Positions 33,334 to 43,216 are shown, numbered from the stretch's first letter. The stretch is 64,000 bases of DNA from Pseudomonas lurida (GCF_002563895.1 NZ_PDJB01000001.1:4695501-4759500), one strand, 5' to 3'. Notes: generated by a model not told the origin, from the letters alone. Numbers and translations are program-made.

Positions 33334-34677
33334 ATGCCGACCTGCTCCGTACACCCGCTGCCCTACCGGGCCAACCCCGCTGAGTACTTTGCGGTGATTC
33401 GCCACGCGCCTGGTGCCGTGCTGCTGGACAGTGGGCGACCGGCAGCCGAGCGCGGGCGTTATGACCTGCTGAGCGCCTGGCCGCAAACAACCCTGACGGT
33501 GTCGCCCGACGAAAGTGGTAGTGATTTCCTGCAACGCTTGCGGGAAAACCTTGCCCAGTTGGGTGATGCGGATTTACCCGACGGTTATGCATTGCCGTTT
33601 GCCGGTGGCCTGATCGGCTACCTGAGCTATGACTTCGGTCGTCATCTTGAGCAGATGCCGCACTTGGCCGCAGATGACCTGCACCTGCCGGATGCGCGCT
33701 TCGGGCTGTACGCCTGGGCGTTGATCAGTGATCACCAGGCGCAGGCCAGCCAGCTTGTTTTTCACCCCGCACTGGCGGACAGCGAGCGGCAACGCTTGAT
33801 TGCCTTGTTCCGTCACCCGGACGCTGGCTCCACCGCCCTTTTCAAGCTCCAGGGCCCCATGGCACCGGACCTTACTGCCGAGCGTTATCGACAAGCGATC
33901 GTGCGCATCCAGGACTACATCCAGGCCGGCGATTGCTACCAGGTCAACTTCGCCCAGCGTTTTCGAGCGCCCTGCCTTGGCGATCCATGGGTGGCGTATT
34001 GCGCCCTGCGCGAAGCCTGCCCGACGCCGTTCTCGGGGTTCCAGAGCCTGCCGGACGACGGCGCGGTGCTGAGCCTGTCGCCAGAGCGCTTCGTGCGCAT
34101 CAGCGAGCGCCACGTCGAAACCCGACCCATCAAAGGCACTCGCCCACGTGGCCTGACGCCCGAAGAAGACGCCGCTCACGCCGCCGAACTGCTGGCCAGC
34201 CCCAAGGATCGCGCCGAAAACCTGATGATTGTCGACCTGCTCCGCAATGACCTCGGCCGCACCTGCCGCACTGGCTCGGTGAGCGTGCCGGAGCTGTTCA
34301 GCCTCGAAAGCTACCCCAATGTGCACCACCTGGTCAGCAGCGTGACCGGCACACTGGCCGATGACAAAGACGCCCTCGACCTGATCGCCGGCAGCTTCCC
34401 CGGCGGCTCCATTACCGGCGCGCCGAAGATCCGCGCGATGCAGATCATCGACGAACTGGAGCCCACCCGACGCGGGCTTTACTGCGGTTCGCTGGTGTAC
34501 CTGGACGTACGCGGCGAAATGGACAGCTCCATCGCCATCCGCAGCCTGCTGGTGAAGGATGGGCAGGTGTGTTGCTGGGGGGGCGGTGGGATCGTGGCAG
34601 ATTCGCAGTGGGAAGCGGAGTATCAGGAGTCGCTGACCAAGGTGAAGGTGTTGTTACACACGTTGGAAAGCCTGTAG
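33334..34677 (+). CDS. pabB: Aminodeoxychorismate synthase component I
   Basis: A 447-residue chorismate-utilising enzyme making 4-amino-4-deoxychorismate for folate. Motifs: QVNFAQRF, ETRPIKGTRPRG, LMIVDLLRNDLGR, PGGSITGAPKIRAMQIIDELEP, YCGSLVYL. The start MPTCSVHPLPYRANPAEYF at 33334 fits the family; ATGs at 33286 and 33310 are weaker alternatives. Stands alone between the ATP-grasp gene and a REP element. Confidence 0.93.
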   Translation: MPTCSVHPLPYRANPAEYFAVIRHAPGAVLLDSGRPAAERGRYDLLSAWPQTTLTVSPDESGSDFLQRLRENLAQLGDADLPDGYALPFAGGLIGYLSYDFGRHLEQMPHLAADDLHLPDARFGLYAWALISDHQAQASQLVFHPALADSERQRLIALFRHPDAGSTALFKLQGPMAPDLTAERYRQAIVRIQDYIQAGDCYQVNFAQRFRAPCLGDPWVAYCALREACPTPFSGFQSLPDDGAVLSLSPERFVRISERHVETRPIKGTRPRGLTPEEDAAHAAELLASPKDRAENLMIVDLLRNDLGRTCRTGSVSVPELFSLESYPNVHHLVSSVTGTLADDKDALDLIAGSFPGGSITGAPKIRAMQIIDELEPTRRGLYCGSLVYLDVRGEMDSSIAIRSLLVKDGQVCCWGGGGIVADSQWEAEYQESLTKVKVLLHTLESL

Positions 34678-34783
34678 TCGCCACGCCCCTTCTGGTTCTC
34701 GGAGGCAAGGCAACGGCCTGAATCAGAACGCCTGTGGACGGCATTCGGGCTGGCACCTGAGATTGACGGCGTTTGCAAGGACC

Positions 34784-34858
34784 TCATCGCGGGCAAGCCC
34801 GGCTCCCACATTTTGATAGGTGAACCCATTCAAGTGTGGGAGCTGGCTTGCCTGCGAA
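34784..34858. repeat. REP inverted pair, copy 5
   Basis: CATCGCGGGCAAGCCCGGCTCCCACA faces GTGTGGGAGCTGGCTTGCCTGCGA between the convergent pabB and thrH genes. Confidence 0.85.
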
Positions 34859-34882
34859 GGGGCCATCAGCCTTGGCGAAAAC

Positions 34883-35500
34883 CTACAGGCTCAAAGACCG
34901 ATTCGACGCCTTGATGAACGCTTGCTTCAGATCCTCAAACGTATGCACCGCGGGGAATTGCGGGAATTCGCGGATCACGTTCTCCGGCGCATGGAACAGA
35001 ATCCCACGGTCGGCTTCACCCAGCATAGTGGTGTCGTTGTAAGAGTCGCCGGCGGCGATCACGCGGTAGTACAGACTCTTGAAGGCCAGCACCGATTGGC
35101 GCTTGGGGTCTTTCTGGCGCAGCTGGTAACTGACCACGCGGTCGGTTTCGTCGGTGATCAGGCGGTGGCACAGCAGGGTCGGGAAACCCAGTTGGCGCAT
35201 CAGCGGCTGGGAGAACTCGTAGAAGGTGTCCGACAGGATCACCACCTGGAAGCGCTCGCGCAGCCAGTTGACGAACTCGATGGCGCCGTCCAGCGGCTTG
35301 AGCGTGGCGATCACTTCCTGGATGTCGGCGAGCTTGAGCCCATGCTCGTCGAGAATGCGCAGGCGTTGCTTCATCAGTACGTCGTAGTCGGGAATGTCCC
35401 GGGTGGTGGCCCGCAGGGATTCAATACCGGTTTTTTCGGCGAAGGCGATCCAGATCTCCGGAACCAGCACCCCTTCCAGGTCGAGACAGGCAATTTCCAC
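34883..35500 (-). CDS. thrH: Phosphoserine phosphatase / homoserine phosphotransferase ThrH
   Basis: A 205-residue HAD enzyme. Start is GTG (35498-35500) giving MEIACLDLEGVLVPEIW, with GGGAG just upstream. HAD motifs: catalytic DLEG (D of motif I), VILSDTF, and GDSYNDTTML. ThrH dephosphorylates phosphoserine and can transfer phosphate to homoserine. The acidic motif I, DLEGV, is diagnostic of ThrH versus SerB. Upstream is divergent cysH, so serine and sulfate pathways adjoin here. Confidence 0.93.
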   Translation of the reverse strand: MEIACLDLEGVLVPEIWIAFAEKTGIESLRATTRDIPDYDVLMKQRLRILDEHGLKLADIQEVIATLKPLDGAIEFVNWLRERFQVVILSDTFYEFSQPLMRQLGFPTLLCHRLITDETDRVVSYQLRQKDPKRQSVLAFKSLYYRVIAAGDSYNDTTMLGEADRGILFHAPENVIREFPQFPAVHTFEDLKQAFIKASNRSLSL

Positions 35501-35652
35501 AAGACACTCCCATTTTGAAGTTATTGATTGAGCGAGCAAAAGGACTGCCGAACTCTAGCGATTCAAGCTCGCCGCCGCAACGCAGAGCGGATTTTGATAC
35601 CATCGCTCCCCTATAGAGCGCTCAGCGCCACTGACCTGTAGGAACCGTCCTG

Positions 35653-36387
35653 ATGAACCAAGCCTTCGACGTCGCTGAACTCGCCGCGACTTACGCCAAT
35701 AAATCCGCCCAGGATATTCTCAAGCTGGCGTTCAGCCAGTTCGGTGACGACCTGTGGATTTCCTTCAGCGGTGCCGAGGACGTGGTGCTGGTGGACATGG
35801 CCTGGAAGCTGAACAAGAACGTCAAGGTATTCAGCCTCGACACCGGCCGCCTGCACCCGGAGACCTACCGGTTTATCGAGCAAGTGCGCGATTTCTACAA
35901 GATCGACATCGAGTTGATCTCGCCGGACCAGAGCAAACTGGAACCGTTCGTCAAAGAGAAGGGCCTGTTCAGCTTCTACAAGGACGGTCATGGCGAATGC
36001 TGCGGTGTGCGCAAGATCGAACCACTGCGCCGCAAACTCGCCGGCGTGACGGCCTGGGCCACTGGCCAGCGCCGCGACCAGAGCCCCGGCACCCGCAGCC
36101 AGGTAGCGGCGTTGGAGGTCGACACGGCCTTCTCCACCCCGGAACGCACCCTGCATAAATTCAACCCGCTGGCGCAGATGACCAGTGAAGAAATCTGGGG
36201 TTACATCCGCATGTTGGAGCTGCCGTACAACAGCCTGCATGAGCGCGGCTTCATCAGCATCGGTTGCGAGCCCTGCACCCGGCCGGTATTGCCGAACCAG
36301 CACGAGCGCGAAGGTCGCTGGTGGTGGGAGGAAGCCACGCAGAAGGAATGCGGGCTGCATGCCGGGAATATCATCAGCAAGGCCTAA
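35653..36387 (+). CDS. cysH: Adenylyl-sulfate (APS) reductase
   Basis: A 244-residue reductase of assimilatory sulfate reduction. The paired cysteines GECCGVRK and GCEPCTR are ligands of the [4Fe-4S] cluster characteristic of APS (rather than PAPS) reductases. Substrate loop [26 protein letters not shown] is also conserved. It gives sulfite for cysteine synthesis by the standard route, so a normal sulfate pathway exists alongside the carrier-type operon at 15.8-21.3 kb. Confidence 0.95.
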   Translation: MNQAFDVAELAATYANKSAQDILKLAFSQFGDDLWISFSGAEDVVLVDMAWKLNKNVKVFSLDTGRLHPETYRFIEQVRDFYKIDIELISPDQSKLEPFVKEKGLFSFYKDGHGECCGVRKIEPLRRKLAGVTAWATGQRRDQSPGTRSQVAALEVDTAFSTPERTLHKFNPLAQMTSEEIWGYIRMLELPYNSLHERGFISIGCEPCTRPVLPNQHEREGRWWWEEATQKECGLHAGNIISKA

Positions 36388-36411
36388 AGGCTTGGCGATC
36401 AAATAATCAAG

Positions 36412-36500
36412 GTGGGAGCGGGCTTGCCCGCGAATGCGGTGTATCAGTCGATGTAGTCGGTGACTGACACCCCGTCTTCGCGGCCAAGCCCGCTCCCACA
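36412..36500. repeat. REP inverted pair, copy 6
   Basis: GTGGGAGCGGGCTTGCCCGCGAA faces TTCGCGGCCAAGCCCGCTCCCACA, directly after cysH. Confidence 0.85.
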
Positions 36501-36861
36501 TTTGTTTTGCATTGGCCGCCGAAGGTGTACACACAGATGTAACCATCGGTGCCATTTATGTGTGCAATTTTTTGTTATCCGCACCATAACGTAACACCTC
36601 TATCCGCCCGCCGTTTCCCCCACTGCATCGCACTCTTCCCATCGCAAAATAAATAGCTGTTCAAACGGTCAATTTATATCGCTTGTAATTCAGATAGTTA
36701 TTTAAAGAACCTGCAAAAAGGAAATTACCTGCGGTTTTCATAGATCGAAAACTGGCACGCATGTGGCTTAAGGTGAAAAACGCTTTGTATACAATAAATA
36801 CAAAACCTACATACACTTTGCCATCTGCGGCCTGGCTGCCGATGTGCTGGAGCCTGCCGGA
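36501..36861. promoter_or_regulatory. Non-coding promoter region of the NCS1 permease, with palindrome TTGTATACAA
   Basis: About 360 bp without a credible gene, A+T-rich compared with its flanks. It contains the perfect palindrome TTGTATACAA (36785-36794), a GntR-type operator shape, about 70 bp before the permease start. No regulator of that family lies next to it, so the binding protein is unknown. Confidence 0.5.
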
Positions 36862-38391
36862 ATGCGTCCAAGCCTCTCGAACAACCTCGCACTGGATCTG
36901 CCCTCCTCGTCCCTGAACCCCGAAGCGACAAGTCCCGGCCCGCTGGTGCTCAGCCCGCGCCTGCATAACAAGGACCTGGCGCCCACCAAGGTCGAAGGCC
37001 GGCGATGGGGGCGCTACAGCATCTTTGCCCTGTGGACCAATGACGTGCACAACATTGCCAACTACTCGTTCGCCATTGGCCTGTATGCATTGGGCCTGGG
37101 CGGCTGGCAGATTCTGTTGTCCCTGGGCATCGGGGCGGCGCTGGTGTACTTCTTCATGAACCTGTCAGGCTACATGGGGCAGAAAACCGGCGTGCCCTTT
37201 CCGGTGATCAGCCGCATCAGCTTCGGCATCCATGGCGCGCAGATTCCGGCGTTGATCCGTGCGGTGATTGCGATCGCCTGGTTTGGTATCCAGACCTACC
37301 TGGCGTCGGTGGTGTTCCGCGTGCTTTTGACGGCGATTCACCCAGGCTTTGCCGAATACGACCACAATTCGATCCTTGGCCTGTCTTCCCTTGGCTGGGT
37401 GTGTTTTGTGGCGATCTGGCTGGTGCAACTGGTGATCCTGGCCTACGGCATGGAGATGGTGCGCCGCTATGAGGGTTTCGCCGGGCCGGTGATCCTACTG
37501 ACGGTGGCCTCGTTGGCCGGCTGGATGTATTTCCAGGCGGGCGGCAACATTGCCTGGTCGATCCGCGAACCGCTGAGTGGCGGCGAGATGTGGCGCAATA
37601 TCTTTGCCGGTGGCGCGCTGTGGCTGGCGATCTACGGCACGCTGATCCTCAATTTCTGCGACTTCGCCCGCTCCTCGCCCTGCCGCAAGACCATCCAGGT
37701 CGGCAACTTCTGGGGCCTGCCGGTGAACATCCTGGTGTTTGCCGCAATCACCGTGCTGCTGTGCGGTGGGCAATTCCAGCTCAATGGCCGCGTGATCGAG
37801 AGTCCCACCGAGATCATCGCCGCGATCCCGAACACCTTCTTCCTGGTACTGGGCTGCCTGGCCTTCCTGATTGTCACTGTGGCGGTGAATATCATGGCCA
37901 ACTTTGTCGCGCCGGCCTTTGTGCTGAGCAACCTGGCGCCCAGGTACTTGAACTTCCGCCGCGCCGGGCTGATCAGTGCCACCGTGGCGGTGCTGATCCT
38001 GCCGTGGAACCTCTACAACAGCCCGCTGGTGATCGTGTATTTCCTCTCCGGCCTGGGTGCGCTGCTCGGGCCGCTGTATGGGGTGATCATGGTCGATTAC
38101 TGGCTGATCCGTAAAAGCCAGGTCGACGTACCGCACCTGTACAGCGAAGACCCGAATGGCATTTATTACTACAGCCGCGGCGTCAATTTGCGTGCGGTGG
38201 CGGCGTTTATTCCTGCGGCGGTCATCGCCATTCTCCTGGCACTGCTGCCTGGGTTCGCCAGCGTCTCACCGTTTTCCTGGCTGTTTGGCGCTGGTATTGC
38301 AGGGCTGCTGTACTTGCTGATCGCCAAGCGCCAGCCGTTCTACGCCGATGTCAGCGGCGAAAGCATTGCAGTCGATAACGTCAGTCATTAA
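36862..38391 (+). CDS. NCS1-family purine/hydantoin/allantoin permease
   Basis: A 509-residue, 12-TM nucleobase:cation symporter-1 protein (LWTNDVHNIANYSFAIGLYALGLGGWQ..., FPVISRISFGIHGAQIPALIRAVIAIAWFGIQTYLAS, NFCDFARSSP). The ATG at 36862 is used; a GTG 18 nt upstream is possible. The racemase gene 13 nt downstream shares its transcript, so the substrate is most likely a hydantoin, allantoin or related ureide. Confidence 0.9.
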   Translation: MRPSLSNNLALDLPSSSLNPEATSPGPLVLSPRLHNKDLAPTKVEGRRWGRYSIFALWTNDVHNIANYSFAIGLYALGLGGWQILLSLGIGAALVYFFMNLSGYMGQKTGVPFPVISRISFGIHGAQIPALIRAVIAIAWFGIQTYLASVVFRVLLTAIHPGFAEYDHNSILGLSSLGWVCFVAIWLVQLVILAYGMEMVRRYEGFAGPVILLTVASLAGWMYFQAGGNIAWSIREPLSGGEMWRNIFAGGALWLAIYGTLILNFCDFARSSPCRKTIQVGNFWGLPVNILVFAAITVLLCGGQFQLNGRVIESPTEIIAAIPNTFFLVLGCLAFLIVTVAVNIMANFVAPAFVLSNLAPRYLNFRRAGLISATVAVLILPWNLYNSPLVIVYFLSGLGALLGPLYGVIMVDYWLIRKSQVDVPHLYSEDPNGIYYYSRGVNLRAVAAFIPAAVIAILLALLPGFASVSPFSWLFGAGIAGLLYLLIAKRQPFYADVSGESIAVDNVSH

Positions 38392-38404
38392 TCAAGGACC
38401 TCCC

Positions 38405-39133
38405 ATGCGTATCCTCGTGGTCAACGTCAACACCACCGAATCCATCACTGAAACCATCGCCCAGCAGGCACGGGCCGTGGCCGCGCCGGGCACCGAGATC
38501 GTCGGGCTGACGCCTTACTTCGGCGCGGAGTCGGTGGAGGGCAATTTTGAAAGCTACCTGGCCGCCATCGCGGTGATGGACCGGGTGATGGCTTACGACC
38601 AGCCGTTCGATGCGGTGATCCAGGCCGGCTACGGCGAGCACGGCCGCGAAGGCTTGCAGGAACTGCTCGACGTGCCTGTGGTGGACATCACGGAAGCCGC
38701 CGCCAGTACGGCAATGTTCCTGGGCCACGCCTATTCGGTGGTGACCACACTCGACCGCACGGTGCCGCTGATCGAAGACCGCCTGAAACTGGCCGGCCTG
38801 TACCAGCGCTGCGCCTCGGTGCGTGCCAGTGGGATGGCGGTGCTGGAGTTGGAAGAAAACCCGCTGGCGGCGATGGAAGCCATCGTGCGCCAGGCAGAAC
38901 TGGCCATCAGCGAAGACAAGGCCGAGGTGATCTGCCTGGGCTGTGGCGGCATGGCCGGGCTGGACGAGCAGATTCGCCAGCGCACCGGCGTACCGGTGGT
39001 GGATGGTGTAACCGCAGCAGTGACCATTGCCGAGTCGTTGGTGCGGCTGGGGTTGTCGACGTCGAAGGTCAGGACTTATGCCACGCCAAGGCCCAAGAAG
39101 GTGATGGGCTGGCCGGGCAAGTTCGGTCGGTGA
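38405..39133 (+). CDS. Asp/Glu/hydantoin racemase family protein
   Basis: A 242-residue racemase-fold protein beginning MRILVVNVNTTESITETIAQQA, with the C-terminal cysteine block CLGCGGMAGLDEQI. The other half has TEAAASTAMFLGHAYSVVTT where a second cysteine might be expected, so the two-base racemase mechanism is uncertain; hydantoin or allantoin racemase is the likely role. Second gene after the NCS1 permease. No hydantoinase or allantoinase is in the window. Confidence 0.85.
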   Translation: MRILVVNVNTTESITETIAQQARAVAAPGTEIVGLTPYFGAESVEGNFESYLAAIAVMDRVMAYDQPFDAVIQAGYGEHGREGLQELLDVPVVDITEAAASTAMFLGHAYSVVTTLDRTVPLIEDRLKLAGLYQRCASVRASGMAVLELEENPLAAMEAIVRQAELAISEDKAEVICLGCGGMAGLDEQIRQRTGVPVVDGVTAAVTIAESLVRLGLSTSKVRTYATPRPKKVMGWPGKFGR

Positions 39134-39144
39134 CACCCAGGCGC

Positions 39145-40071
39145 CTACAGGGTGGCGTTGAACCTGGCAGCCAGGTGTTGTTCGGCAAACTGCTCGATGA
39201 TGAAATCCACAAACGCCCGGGTCTTGCCGGGCAGCAGCTTGTGTTCGGCGTAGTAGAGGGAGATGTTGCCGTCGTCGACGTACCAGTCGGGCAGTACCCG
39301 CACCACCGCGCCACTGTCGAGGAACGGCACAGCCATGGGCATGCTCACCAATGCAATGCCCAGGCCTTGGGCGCTGGCACAGCAGGCGGCTTCGGAGTCA
39401 CTCATGGTCATGCTCGGCTTGAGCACCAGCGGGCGCTGTTCACGCTCGAGGCTGGTCAATTGCCAGGAACGGATGCGACCGGTCTGCGGTGAACGGATAA
39501 GGATGCCGCGACAGCGCGACAAATCGTCGGGCCCCCGCACCGGTGGGCGCTGCGCCAGGTAGTCCGCAGACGCGACCAACACCCGATGCGCCGGCGTCAA
39601 CTTGCGCGCCACCACGCCCTGGGGCAGTTCGAAGCCTCCACCGATGGCCGCATCGAAGCCCTGGCCGATCAGGTCGACCTGGCGGTTATCGAAATGCCAG
39701 TCCGGGCTGATATCCGGAAAACGGCGCATGAACGCCCCCAGCAATGGCACCACATACCGATTGCCAAAGACTGTGCCCATGCTGACCTTGAGCGTGCCCA
39801 CTGGCCGCCCCTCGGCGCTGGCCAGGTTAGCCACGGCATTCTGGATGGTGGTCAGGCTGCCGCTCACCTCTTCGAGAAACAGTTTGCCGGCTTCGGTCAG
39901 GGTCAGCCGTCGGGTGCTGCGCTGGAACAGGCGCACACCCAGGCGTGCTTCAAGCTTGGCGACGCTTTTGCCCACGGCTGCCGGTGTCAGGCTCATGTGC
40001 CGCGCGGCCTCGGCAAAGCTGCCACCTTCGGCGCTGCGCACGAAGCATTCGATACTGCCAAAGCTTTCCAT
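39145..40071 (-). CDS. LysR-family transcriptional regulator
   Basis: A 308-residue LTTR: N-terminal HTH (SFAEAARHMSLTPAAVGKSVAKLEARLGVRLFQRSTRRLTLTEAGKLF) and a two-lobed periplasmic-binding-like effector domain. It is divergent from an SDR gene 126 bp away, which it probably controls. It ends 11 bp from the racemase stop on the other strand. Confidence 0.9.
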   Translation of the reverse strand: MESFGSIECFVRSAEGGSFAEAARHMSLTPAAVGKSVAKLEARLGVRLFQRSTRRLTLTEAGKLFLEEVSGSLTTIQNAVANLASAEGRPVGTLKVSMGTVFGNRYVVPLLGAFMRRFPDISPDWHFDNRQVDLIGQGFDAAIGGGFELPQGVVARKLTPAHRVLVASADYLAQRPPVRGPDDLSRCRGILIRSPQTGRIRSWQLTSLEREQRPLVLKPSMTMSDSEAACCASAQGLGIALVSMPMAVPFLDSGAVVRVLPDWYVDDGNISLYYAEHKLLPGKTRAFVDFIIEQFAEQHLAARFNATL

Positions 40072-40197
40072 ATCGACCCACTCTAAACTTTTGGTTTACA
40101 CAGACTATAGCAATCGCGGTCTACCGGTAGCGGTTGGCGAGGTCGATACTCGGCCCCAACACCAAGGCATTCCGCCTTGAACAGCTAGGAGATCGAC

Positions 40198-40944
40198 ATG
40201 ACCACCCACACCCTCAGCGGCAAAGTCGCCTTGATTCAAGGCGGTTCTCGCGGCATCGGCGCCGCCATCGTCAAGCGCCTCGCGGCACAGGGCGCAGCCG
40301 TCGCCTTTACCTACGTCAGCTCGGCCGCCAAGGCTGAAGCCTTGCAGAACAGCGTGATCAGCGAAGGCGGCAAAGCCCTGGCGATTCATGCCGACAGCGC
40401 CAATGCGGACGCGATCCGCAACGCGGTCAACGCCACCCTCGAAGCCTTTGGGCGCCTGGATATCCTGGTCAACAACGCTGGCGTGCTGGCCATTGCGCCG
40501 CTGGAAGACTTCAAGCTGGAAGACTTTGACCAGACCCTGGCAATCAATGTACGCAGCGTGTTCATCGCGACCCAGGAAGCCGCCAAGCACATGGGTGATG
40601 GCGGACGCGTGATCAATATCGGCAGCACCAATGCCGAGCGCATGCCGTTTGGTGGGGGTGGCCCGTATGCAATGAGCAAGGCGGCGCTGGTGGGGTTGAC
40701 CAAGGGACTGGCACGAGACCTGGGGCCACGCGGCATCACCATCAACAACGTGCAGCCTGGGCCGGTGGATACCGATATGAACCCGGCGAACAGCGACTTT
40801 GCCGACACCCTGATCGGGTTGATGGCGGTGGGGCGTTACGGGCATGTGGAAGAGATTGCCAGCTTTGTGGCTTACCTGGCCGGGCCTGAAGCGGGGTACA
40901 TCACCGGTGCAAGCCTGACCATCGATGGTGGCTTCAGCGCCTAG
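40198..40944 (+). CDS. Short-chain dehydrogenase/reductase (classical SDR)
   Basis: A 248-residue classical SDR: cofactor loop GGSRGIGAA (TGxxxGxG type), NNAG, catalytic Ser in NIGSTNAERMPFGG, and YAMSK (YxxxK). TAGGAG precedes the ATG. A 3-oxoacyl-ACP-reductase-like or quinone/aldehyde-reducing role is possible. Likely target of the divergent LysR regulator. Followed by a compact REP hairpin. Confidence 0.9.
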   Translation: MTTHTLSGKVALIQGGSRGIGAAIVKRLAAQGAAVAFTYVSSAAKAEALQNSVISEGGKALAIHADSANADAIRNAVNATLEAFGRLDILVNNAGVLAIAPLEDFKLEDFDQTLAINVRSVFIATQEAAKHMGDGGRVINIGSTNAERMPFGGGGPYAMSKAALVGLTKGLARDLGPRGITINNVQPGPVDTDMNPANSDFADTLIGLMAVGRYGHVEEIASFVAYLAGPEAGYITGASLTIDGGFSA

Positions 40945-40963
40945 TACTTTTTAGACACTGCAA

Positions 40964-41001
40964 AACCCTGTGGGAACGGGCAAGCCCGCTCCCACAGGGT
41001 T
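40964..41001. repeat. REP single hairpin, copy 7
   Basis: AACCCTGTGGGA-ACGGGC faces GCCCGCT-CCCACAGGGTT with a tiny loop. Placed between convergent SDR and HAD genes, it may act as a terminator. Confidence 0.8.
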
Positions 41002-41014
41002 GACCGTGTTTGGT

Positions 41015-41704
41015 TCAGGGACGGGGCGGCAAGCCATAGGCCGCCAGGTCAAAGTCCGCAAGCTTGCGGATGATCTGGTCGGCGTGGTGGTACTTGCTGT
41101 CTGCCATGGCTTCATCCGGCACCGCGATGGCGGTCATGTGGGCGGCTTTCGCGGCGGTGACGCCAAACGGTGAGTCTTCGAACACCAGGCAGTCCTCGGG
41201 TGCAACGCCCAGGCGGCGAGCGGCGGTGAGGAAGATATCCGGCGCGGGTTTGGCGGCGCCGACTTCCGGGTCGTCAGCGGTGACGATGGTATCGAACAGG
41301 CCAAACCATTCGCGGTGCAGCGTGGTCTTGTGGCCGAACGAATTACGCGACGAACTGGTGCCCACCGCAATCGGGATATTGTGCGCCTTCAAGTGCCGCA
41401 CCAGTGCTTCAGCGCCGGGCATGCCCAATGCCTTGGGGAAGCGCTCGCTCATCAGCGGCTCGCGAATTTCCAGGAACTGCGCCGGCGTGATCGGCAAATC
41501 CAGCGCCTTTACGACGTAGTCAGCCAGGTCCTGGGCACCGCGGCCGATAATGTGCTGCTTGATGCCCCAATCGTAGGTGCGACCGTAGCGTTCGGCGATG
41601 ATCTGCGTAACTTCGGTGTAGATGCCTTCGGTATCCAGCAACAACCCGTCCATATCAAAAATCACGGCCTTGATTGGACCGACTGCGGTACGCGGTGCAT
41701 TCAT
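41015..41704 (-). CDS. HAD-superfamily phosphatase (GS1/2-deoxyglucose-6-P phosphatase-like)
   Basis: A 229-residue HAD hydrolase: motif I FDMDGLLLDTEG, motif II VGTSSSRNSF, motif III K within the helical region, motif IV FEDSPFGVTAAKAA. The FDMDGLLLDTE form is typical of the GS1-like subgroup (pseudouridine-5'-phosphatase or sugar phosphatase). Substrate not determinable by sight. Confidence 0.88.
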   Translation of the reverse strand: MNAPRTAVGPIKAVIFDMDGLLLDTEGIYTEVTQIIAERYGRTYDWGIKQHIIGRGAQDLADYVVKALDLPITPAQFLEIREPLMSERFPKALGMPGAEALVRHLKAHNIPIAVGTSSSRNSFGHKTTLHREWFGLFDTIVTADDPEVGAAKPAPDIFLTAARRLGVAPEDCLVFEDSPFGVTAAKAAHMTAIAVPDEAMADSKYHHADQIIRKLADFDLAAYGLPPRP

Positions 41705-41811
41705 CGCAACAGAACCTTGGGAGAGGACTAAAAGGATTCAGCACAATAACGGCCACGCTTGCCGGCAAGCAACCCTTTAGACTGTCTTCCCGTCCTTTCG
41801 AAGTACCCGCA

Positions 41812-42195
41812 ATGCTCCTGCGTATCGCTGCCGACAGCCTGGTGCTGTTTCACCTCACCTTTATCCTGTTCGTGCTGTTTGGCGGCTTGCTTGCGCTCAA
41901 GTGGCGCCGGGTAATGTGGCTGCATTTGCCGGCGGCCGCCTGGGGCGTGGCGGTGGAAGTGCTGCACCTGCCCTGCCCGTTGACCCAGTGGGAAAACCTG
42001 CTTCGCCACCTCGCCGGGCAAGACGGTTACGGCGGCGGTTTTGTCGAGCATTACATCCTCACGCTGATCTACCCGGCGGGGCTGACCCCCGGGATTCAAT
42101 TGGCGCTCGGGGCGCTGGTGCTGCTGGTCAATATCGCGGTGTATGTGTGCTTGATCAGGCGTGCGCAGGCAGGCAGCCAAGGTCGGCCAATGTAG
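41812..42195 (+). CDS. DUF2784 small membrane protein
   Basis: A 127-residue protein with about four TM helices (LVLFHLTFILFVLFGGLLALKWRRVMWLHLPAAAWGVAVEVLHLPCPLTQWENLLR...; conserved CPLTxWE motif). The ATG at 41812 is the family start; an upstream in-frame extension is rejected. Its 3' end overlaps the convergent epimerase gene by 41 bp. Function unknown. Confidence 0.88.
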   Translation: MLLRIAADSLVLFHLTFILFVLFGGLLALKWRRVMWLHLPAAAWGVAVEVLHLPCPLTQWENLLRHLAGQDGYGGGFVEHYILTLIYPAGLTPGIQLALGALVLLVNIAVYVCLIRRAQAGSQGRPM

Positions 42196-43123
42196 CTTCC
42201 ACCGCTGCTTCCAGCGGCGTGTGCGGCTCATGGCCCAAGGCCGCCAGCAGGCGCTGGTTGTCCATGCGCAAGGGGGTTTGCCACAGGTAGCGCATCTCTT
42301 GCATCTCACGCAGGGTGACGACAAAGGGTGCCGCCACTTTCAGCAGCCACCACGGGAAACGTTTGACGCGCGGTTGATGCCCTGTCCTACGCAGCATTAC
42401 ACGCTGGATCGCTTGGACCATCTGTGTGCCATCCGTGTCCACGTGCCCGGCCATGTGAAAGCAGGCGAAGGCGTCCAGGGTTGCTCGACGCTCGATCAAC
42501 TCGACCATCGTGCGCGCGACGTCTGGCAGATACGCCCATTGATGCATCACCCCCGGGGCACCCGGGTAGCTGACGACCTTGACCGGCTTTCCGGGCTTGA
42601 CCAGTCCCTGGGCAAACCAGTTGTTAGCCACCCGGGCGCCGAAAAAGTCCCCGGCGCGCACGATCAGGGCCCGAGCCCCCTGACGGGAAGCGTCCAGCAA
42701 GCGCTGCTCCAATTGCACGCGGATTGCGCCTTTGCGGGTCTGTGGGTGCTGGGGTGAGTCCTCGTGCAACACCGGGAATGCATCCGGCCCGTAGTTATAG
42801 ACCGTGCCGGGCAAGACGACAGTGGCGCCTTCGACGATGGCTGCGGCGATGGTGTTGTCGATCATCGGGAGCACTTGCTCAGCCCAATTGCGATAACCCG
42901 GTGGGTTGACCCCATGCACGATGACCGCGCAGCCACGGGCAGCCGCCAGTACCTCGTCGCGATTGAGCGCATCACCTTTAATCCACGTAAACACTGCGTT
43001 CTGGCTGCGGGCTTTGTCCACATCACGGGTCAACGCACACACTTCCCAGCCTGCAGCACTCAACTGTCGCGCTACTTCACCGCCTATCCCGCCGGTGGCA
43101 CCCAATACCAGAACCTTTTTCAT
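42155..43123 (-). CDS. NAD(P)-dependent epimerase/dehydratase-like (atypical extended SDR)
   Basis: A 322-residue protein beginning MKKVLVLGATGGIGGEVARQL (Rossmann GATGGIGG). Middle region has GTVYNYGPDAFPVLHEDSP; the catalytic YxxxK is not obvious, as in atypical SDRs. An upstream in-frame ATG extension crosses the divergent promoter and is rejected. It is divergent from a LysR gene 93 bp away, its likely regulator. Confidence 0.85.
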   Translation of the reverse strand: MKKVLVLGATGGIGGEVARQLSAAGWEVCALTRDVDKARSQNAVFTWIKGDALNRDEVLAAARGCAVIVHGVNPPGYRNWAEQVLPMIDNTIAAAIVEGATVVLPGTVYNYGPDAFPVLHEDSPQHPQTRKGAIRVQLEQRLLDASRQGARALIVRAGDFFGARVANNWFAQGLVKPGKPVKVVSYPGAPGVMHQWAYLPDVARTMVELIERRATLDAFACFHMAGHVDTDGTQMVQAIQRVMLRRTGHQPRVKRFPWWLLKVAAPFVVTLREMQEMRYLWQTPLRMDNQRLLAALGHEPHTPLEAAVEATLADLGCLPAHA

Positions 43124-43216
43124 GACCGTATCCCACAGTAGTTGATGAGGCCATTTTGTGTGCAGTCTCGCTATAGATAAATTGCCTAGCACCATGCAGC
43201 CGCTATACATTTATGC

